Assembly (NCBI GenBank): GCA_964019695.1
Contig: OZ026516.1
Span: 77,827,018 to 77,891,017 of the forward strand
DNA: 64,000 bases
Direction: 5' to 3'
Origin: Loripinus fragilis
Lineage: Eukaryota > Mollusca > Bivalvia > Lucinida > Lucinidae
Shown here: positions 57,943-64,000 of the stretch, one piece after another
How the letters are laid out: each line of letters begins with the position of its first letter
Position numbering within the stretch: position 1 is the stretch's first letter
Notes under the pieces: model-generated
What the model was told of the DNA's origin: nothing
Seen by the model: only the letters and a program-made list of their open reading frames with translations
The model's database searches: none
Position numbers and translations under genes: made by a program

Positions 57943-58153
57943 GTAAGTCCCATCATTGATATATTATTTATCCTATACAGTGAAACCTTTTTTTTATGTA
58001 CCTTCTATTAAATGGCAAGGCCAGATCTTCTAGGCGATTCTGCTGACTGACTTTATTTGCATAGAGCTAGCTACTGTAATACTAAGACAAATACATACAA
58101 TGAATCATTTGTTACGGTAAAACCACAGCATGTACTAGTTTTAAGACATAGGA

Positions 58154-58355
58154 TACATTACACCTTTCTTAAGCAGCCTCTCATAAGAAGACCAAAAGTT
58201 ATTTTAAAGTCGATTATCACTTAATGCAGGCCAAAAGTATTGCAGAATGCTCAAGTGAGCATTCTGCAATACTTTTGAGCTGCATTAAGTCACCTTCTGC
58301 TATAATTCCCTCAGTTTGTCTATTTTTGAGTGGCTGCTTAAGACCAGTTTTACTA
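58154..58355. mobile_element. TA MITE D, copy 8
   Basis: tacattacacctttcttaag, central gcagaatgctc/gagcattctgc, right end gaccagttttactata. Confidence 0.72.
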
Positions 58356-59184
58356 TATATTTAGACAACTAAACTTGTCGTTCTATTAATTTCAATTGAA
58401 TAATGAGATGATGCATATCAAATGTAACTATTGAAAGGCAAAATGTGTAGAACCAGATTAGAAGTGATCTGATCTAGCTTTTACACTGTTAACTTTAGAC
58501 AAATAGTCGTAATATTTAGAGTTTATAAAATAGTCCAATTTTTAAAGTGGTAGGGCAAGGTACATAATACTTTCTGAGTAGTCAAGTAAAATATCATGGA
58601 AAATGAAACTTTTTCCAGGTCAGGGAAAAGTCAGGGAGTTTCATTTTCAGTCAGGAGAATTTAGAAAAAAATGAAGTCCAAAATTTCCAAAAAGTTGCTA
58701 GTTAGCGTCTGGAAAGTTCTTGCAATTAAGTTCAGAATTATTCCTTTTCTAATATTTATGGTTTGAGATTTTTCTTTAAAGATTGAAACAGCAAGCATAA
58801 GTATTTGTACAAAATTTTCAAATTGTCGATGGATGAAAATGGTTAAAATCAGCCTTCTAAAGGGTCTAAACCAGTCAAAAGTCAGTGAAAAGACAGGATT
58901 TTGAAAAGGATATATAAGTGCCAACTTTATCCTAATATCACAGATCTACTCAAGTTGATAGGATTATTGGAGAGGTGGATTGAAAACAACTAAATGATAA
59001 TATTCTGGTCACTAAAATTATAGCCCCAAATCTATAGATGATGTAATAGAATTAAGGCACTTATAACCAAAAGAAGAAAAAATATCTGAAATTCGAAATT
59101 ACATTCATTTTTGACTGCTTCATCACAAAATTTAATAAAATTTCATCGTAAGAAGGCCTGGCCTAAAGCAGGCTACTTTATGTT

Positions 59185-59365
59185 CATTTTAGTATTGCAA
59201 TCATCCTGATGGAGAAGAGAGAGCTGGTTGCTTTGCTTAATTTGTCTTCCTGGTGTCTCGTGATGGTTGAGTGGCTCTTCCTCACGGTGCCATGGGGTTG
59301 TCTGCAGTTTGTGATTGTGGTATTTCCTGATCATACTCACTTACTATTTCTGATCAGTGCTTTAC
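59185..59365. repeat. Dispersed repeat, partner of 33420-33600
   Basis: tttgtcttcctggtgtctcg and gtctgcagtttgtgattgtg shared with the other copy. Confidence 0.65.
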
Positions 59366-59514
59366 CTAATCTATTCAAAATTAAAAGATTCTAGCTAGTC
59401 TCAGTAGCTAAGTGATGCACACACATCTTAACATGTCAAAACATTTTCTCACATGTATATATTATTGAATGATCATGTATTTGAATGCCCATCTATACTT
59501 CAGAAATATGGAGC

Positions 59515-59680
59515 CCCCTAGGTGTAGTGGATAAACCGCTCACTTTGAAAACCAGGGGTGGCAGGTTTGATTCTTGGCTTCACTTGTCTTTCGGATACTT
59601 TAAGCGGTGGCCTCTTCTCCATATGACCTGAGCTGTTGATGGGACTTTAAGCATGAACACAGCAACAATAATCAACAGAA
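59515..59680 (+). mobile_element. tRNA-headed SINE b, copy 2
   Basis: gtgtagtggataaaccgctc and aggtttgattcttggcttc are box-like; the body continues as in 51263-51405 (gcaacaataatcaaca tail). Confidence 0.7.
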
Positions 59681-60288
59681 TTATTTTGATCATGTTGAGA
59701 ATGTTTAAAGGCCTGAAGATAAGGGGTTGTGACAATTTACTCTTGTCCTGGTGTCATCTGCTTATTACTTTTGCAAACAGTCTGGACCCAGTTCAGGCCT
59801 GACAAAAGGTCCGGCCTGATCTGGATCAAGTCTGCTTGACACTCAGATGTTATTCCTGAAAGAATTTAAAAAAAAGTTAATTTAGAAAAAAATTTGCATA
59901 AAGCATGAAAAATTTAACATCAAGTAAAGATTTGAATATCTTCTATTTCATACTAGGCATATCTTGTTAACAGTCAAAACAGCCTTTTTCTTTGTGAAAT
60001 ATGTTCTTTACCCAAAATATAGACTCTGGTTGGATGCAGACATGCAAATGGTCACAATATTATACTTATGATCGGTGTTCAAAATATTTCAAACCCATTT
60101 CTTTTTCTGTTCTAAAATAACATGTTGGTCATCAGGACTGCAATTTATAAAATACTTATCAGAATAGCAAACAGAAAACACACTGAACAGACTGCTTCTT
60201 CAGAAACAGTTTAAAATTGGACTGCACTGTCTGTCAAAGCTTTTTAGAAAATTACCATAGAGTTCAAAATTTGAGATCATCTAGCATT

Positions 60289-60500
60289 TTAACCCCTTAT
60301 ATGCCAATCGCAACAAAAGTTGACGGCTTTTCTCATCTGCTGAAAGATTTAAAAAGCCTCTATGGCAAAAGTGGACCCAGATCAGACTGCTCCTACAGGA
60401 GCAGTCTGTTCTGGGTCCACACTGTTTGCTTCTATACTTAATTCGTCAGTATTATTTGCAGCAGACTACTTTAGCAGACGACATTTTCAGATGCATTTTT
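60289..60500. mobile_element. TTAA MITE family B copy 6, right end lost
   Basis: Starts ttaaccccttatatgcc, has the perfect ctgctcctacaggagcag centre and breaks off after gacattttcagatgcatttt; the right inverted end is missing. Confidence 0.8.
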
Positions 60501-62305
60501 GGGGACGGATGCTAGCATCCGGACTCAATTTTAACACTTACAGTTTTTCAGTCACGTCAATTTTTCACCCTTGCCAGGCCATACATTAAATATATGCTAT
60601 ACTCCTTGCAAATTTTTAGACATATAAGTTGCATGGTTTCAATATTAACAATTTAATTAGATGCATGATAAACAGTCGTATAGATCCTGATTAGTTTGTT
60701 CCTGAGAAGCCAACTGATCCGGATCTACAATGTTTTCCAGAACGTGGTATATCCGGATTCCGCAGGATAAAGGCTTAATACAAACCGAACAACTTTCTGG
60801 AAAATATTACGCGTAAAAGTAGTTCATTTTTTGTTGTTTTATTATTGTTTTTTATGCTTTGCAGTTTAGAAACTTCAATTTGGGTATCGAAGCAATGATT
60901 TATTGCCAATTGCTAATTCAAATACAAATATATTTAAAAAATAATACCTTGCGCAGTAATATAATAATGATAGGCATATCGTAAAAGACATGGTGGACTT
61001 GCCATTGTAGTCTGCTTTCATTGACAACAAACAAACAATTCGGCGTGTTTTTTTACGCGGCTATGTATGTAAATAATATAACATTCATATGAATCAAGAA
61101 TTATCTCAGTTGACCCCAGAAGGTCGCTTGGATATTGTGGATTAATAATCTTACTTGCATGAGTTCATTTGAAGTTTTACTTTATGCCTATCCCGCCAAA
61201 ACGATCACGTGATATATACATTTGCGAAAGGACGCAATCTGTTAGACTGGTCTCCCTTTAATAGTATTGCGTCTATTTATAGCATACACTCTGGCGCAGT
61301 ATTGGAATTTTGAGTCCATCCGCGGTATTAAATAAAAGGGCATTTGCTACCGGGCCCGTCATGAGCCACTACCATGAGGCCTGCCGACGAAGCCTCGCAC
61401 GAACAACAATCCGCGGATGACGGTTTCATTGACGGATTCAAGTGGCAGGGGGCGGGCGCCCCCCCCCCCCCCCTAAAATCGCCAAATCAAAGTTTTTAAT
61501 ATGATTTTAGCACCACTATTGTTTTTTGTTGCTGATTGTTTTCAATTTTAAATAGTCTGGGTTTTTTCTTGCATCTAAATTCAAAGGTGCCACATCGGCG
61601 GCGCCCTGCTAAACTGTAGCCCACCATATCTTTCGGTTCCGTTTTGAGAATGACGTCTACTGGAGTCCTCGGATCAGAGCAGTCTGATCTAGGCCCGCAA
61701 TGTTTGCAACAAGGACGTTTAATGGTCTAGCAGAGTACAGTATATAGGGATTATGAATCTAAAAATTGGCTTATATGCCTTCTGCGCCCAGCAGATGTTA
61801 ATGGATAGAAACACATGTGTGATCACTATAATAAAGGATATATGCGTGTCAAAATGTGGTAGAAATTTTTTGAAAACACGGCGATATGATTCTGTGCTAT
61901 CTCCTCTTTTTCTTTTCTTAAATCTTATTAAAACAGTCGCTAAATTCATGCGGACTGAGTCAGTAAAATGTCCAGCGCATGCGGTAAGCCAGGCACGTGC
62001 ATATTATGTCACTCAATTTACTTACAAGTCCGAAAAGCCCACTGATTTAAACTATTCGATAAGCCGGGTCTCCTATGTTCACTCGTCTCGGACTACCGAT
62101 GAATCACTACACTTTTTCGTTCTTCCTTCAGAAAACCAAAACGCTTTCGCTCGCTCTGCCGACTTCGAATTCCAGTTTATATTGTATTCAAGAAATGAAA
62201 CCGCTAGACATCTCGTGCGATCAGATTTTTTGCAAAGATATACACAAAACTTTGAAATACGTAGACGAGTTCCCAGAGTAAAAAATCAACAAACTGACGA
62301 AAATC

Positions 62306-62414
<109 letters not shown>

Positions 62415-62461
62415 CTACTTGTCGATCCGCCGATGCAATGTTTACTTTGACGTGCCTGCAC

Positions 62462-62464
<3 letters not shown>

Positions 62465-62518
<54 letters not shown>

Positions 62519-62519
62519 C
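62465..62519. repeat. (CT)n microsatellite
   Basis: About 27 CT units with one TTT interruption. Confidence 0.95.
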
Positions 62520-62776
62520 TAACATTTGCAAACACGGTTTGGATCCAGATCAGACCCGAATGGTATTCAGGATAGAATGTTTCGTCAATTTAAAAATGTG
62601 TGCATGCGATAGAAGTACGCAAAGCGTTAATACTGTGGAATGTCCGACTTTGCCGTACAAAAGCCGATTTGGATTTTGGGTCCTCATCGGAAGCTGATTG
62701 ACTGACCCAAACATTGTGTTTCGATATTCTAAGAAAACAAGCCAAAACAAAAGATTCGTGTGCAAACACCGTGCAG

Positions 62777-62818
<42 letters not shown>
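62777..62818. repeat. (CT)n microsatellite
   Basis: About 20 CT units. Confidence 0.95.
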
Positions 62819-62824
<6 letters not shown>

Positions 62825-62979
62825 ACGACCTGCTATCAAAGTTCGCTAATAGTTTGGATCCAGAAGATCGTCCGATGTGCCTGATCAGGGACAAACAAGC
62901 ATACCAAGAGTTATAATCTAGTCCGACTTTGCGTCCGATGATCACGGAACATTTCAGACAAGTACCTTCTTTCAGATGC

Positions 62980-63231
62980 ATGCCACGGGCGAATCCAGAG
63001 GGGGACAGGGGGTCCGGACCCCTGAAAAATCATAAAATATAGGGTTTTCTAGCAATATTGATCCGGATCCCCAAAAAATTACAAAGCTACCAAGCCAGCA
63101 TTCAATGGTGGGCCATTGACACGCCAGCAAAACGCCATTTCAAGGGCGTTTCGCTGATGGGCCGATGGTGGTCAATTTTAAGTGGCATTTCGGTCCTCTC
63201 TGACAAAATGCTCTGGATCCGCGCATGAATA
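62980..63231. repeat. MITE-like element, family J copy 3
   Basis: Ends gggcgaatccagaggggg and ctctggatccgcgcatg; internal gccagcattcaatggtgggc. Matches 1190-1499 and 9227-9525. Confidence 0.72.
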
Positions 63232-63575
63232 CAGTGCTTGTGAACCGGCTCGATTGAAATTAAACTGTCGACGGACATAATTTCATGATATTTTGGTACT
63301 TACAACGTGCGACAAAGACTCAGACTAGCCTGCGCAATGGTGCATTCTCAATTCAGCATTACAGTACTTAAAATATGCGAGAAAAATGAACGAGTACTTG
63401 AAATCGGGATACTTTGGGATTGATTGACAATTACACATTTTTCAGAAATGGTTTCTATATTTTTTTCGTTTTTGGTGAAACGACATTTACTTGTTTTACC
63501 TGTATGTTAATGAATTGGTTTAAATAAGCGTTGATTGTTTATGAGAAATACCCCTTCAACGGTTGCAAGTCTTAA

Positions 63576-63941
63576 AGCTGCATACTCTGTAACTATGAAC
63601 ATTTTTCGAAAAATTTTATTTTCTTTTTAAATCATTTGTAAAAGCTGAATTAAGTTATGTTTTCACAATAAATATGTTCACTAGAGCGGAAAACTGCACG
63701 GAAAAGTGAATTATCCTATAAAACAGGTGTGTTTTACTCGTGTCGATAATTATTTGCGTCCCTCCAATAATTATAGACAGTGTATTTTAATATAAATGCT
63801 GTTGTTTCGATACTGATAATTTGTTAAGATTTACGAAATTGGTAAAATGTATACCTGAATTTTAGTTTTTTTACTGTGTTCTTGAAAAATAGAAACATTA
63901 GTTCTAAAATTAAAAGATCAAAAGTTACAGACTATGCAGCT
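63576..63941. mobile_element. 366-bp MITE with TTAA target duplication
   Basis: Ends agctgcatactctgtaact and agttacagactatgcagct are inverted and flanked by TTAA (63572-63575, 63942-63945). Non-coding and AT-rich. Its ends differ from families B and C. Confidence 0.78.
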
Positions 63942-64000
63942 TTAACCGCGGAGGTGTGTGACAAAATACTTCAGCATCCGCGGGGTTTTGTTATCTGGCC

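Overview
The window is eukaryotic, from an AT-rich, repeat-dense invertebrate genome. The style of repeats (palindromic TA- and TTAA-type MITEs, tRNA-headed SINEs, poly-G/poly-C runs, a long CA tract) suggests a marine mollusc, probably a bivalve. That placement is inference; no species marker was recognised. There is no prokaryotic gene organisation. Nearly every open frame longer than 60 codons that is not listed here is repeat-derived or chance.

One gene spans most of the window on the + strand (about 1559 to 57942). It is the internal part of a very large cadherin-repeat (EC) protein. I resolve 25 consecutive exons, 3,996 coding bases or 1,332 codons. Every exon is phase 0 at both ends and bounded by AG/GT. 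They alternate strictly between a long type of 60-67 codons and a short type of 41-45 codons. The long type holds the end of one EC repeat, the linker and the start of the next, up to the DxD motif. The short type holds the middle of the repeat with its F-x-I-D-x-x-T-G-like strand. This gives 12 complete EC repeats plus a half at each end. The signal peptide, first exons, membrane and cytoplasmic parts lie outside. No visible linker has the calcium-binding DxNDN motif, and the visible protein has no cysteine.

The introns (about 0.7 to 9.8 kb) are built largely from repeats. Several tandem arrays are made from the gene's own exon edges. A 55-bp unit repeated 65 times without any indel carries the splice acceptor and first 32 bases of exon 5. 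A 95-bp x4, a 97-bp x2 and a 111-bp x7 array carry the 3' ends and donors of exons 4, 13 and 23. A diverged 33-bp array looks derived from the start of exon 2. These exon-edge minisatellites are the most unusual thing in the window. A decayed copy of exon 16 also lies in the intron before it.

The mobile elements are DNA-transposon relics and MITEs: a 1,201-bp Tc1-like element with TA target duplications and a broken transposase, a pogo/Tigger-like element, two TTAA-flanked (piggyBac-like) MITE families sharing one terminal repeat, several TA-flanked MITE families, fold-back hairpins and three kinds of tRNA-derived SINE. Several sit within a few tens of bases of splice acceptors. From 57943 to the end I see no further exon, only repeats and microsatellites.
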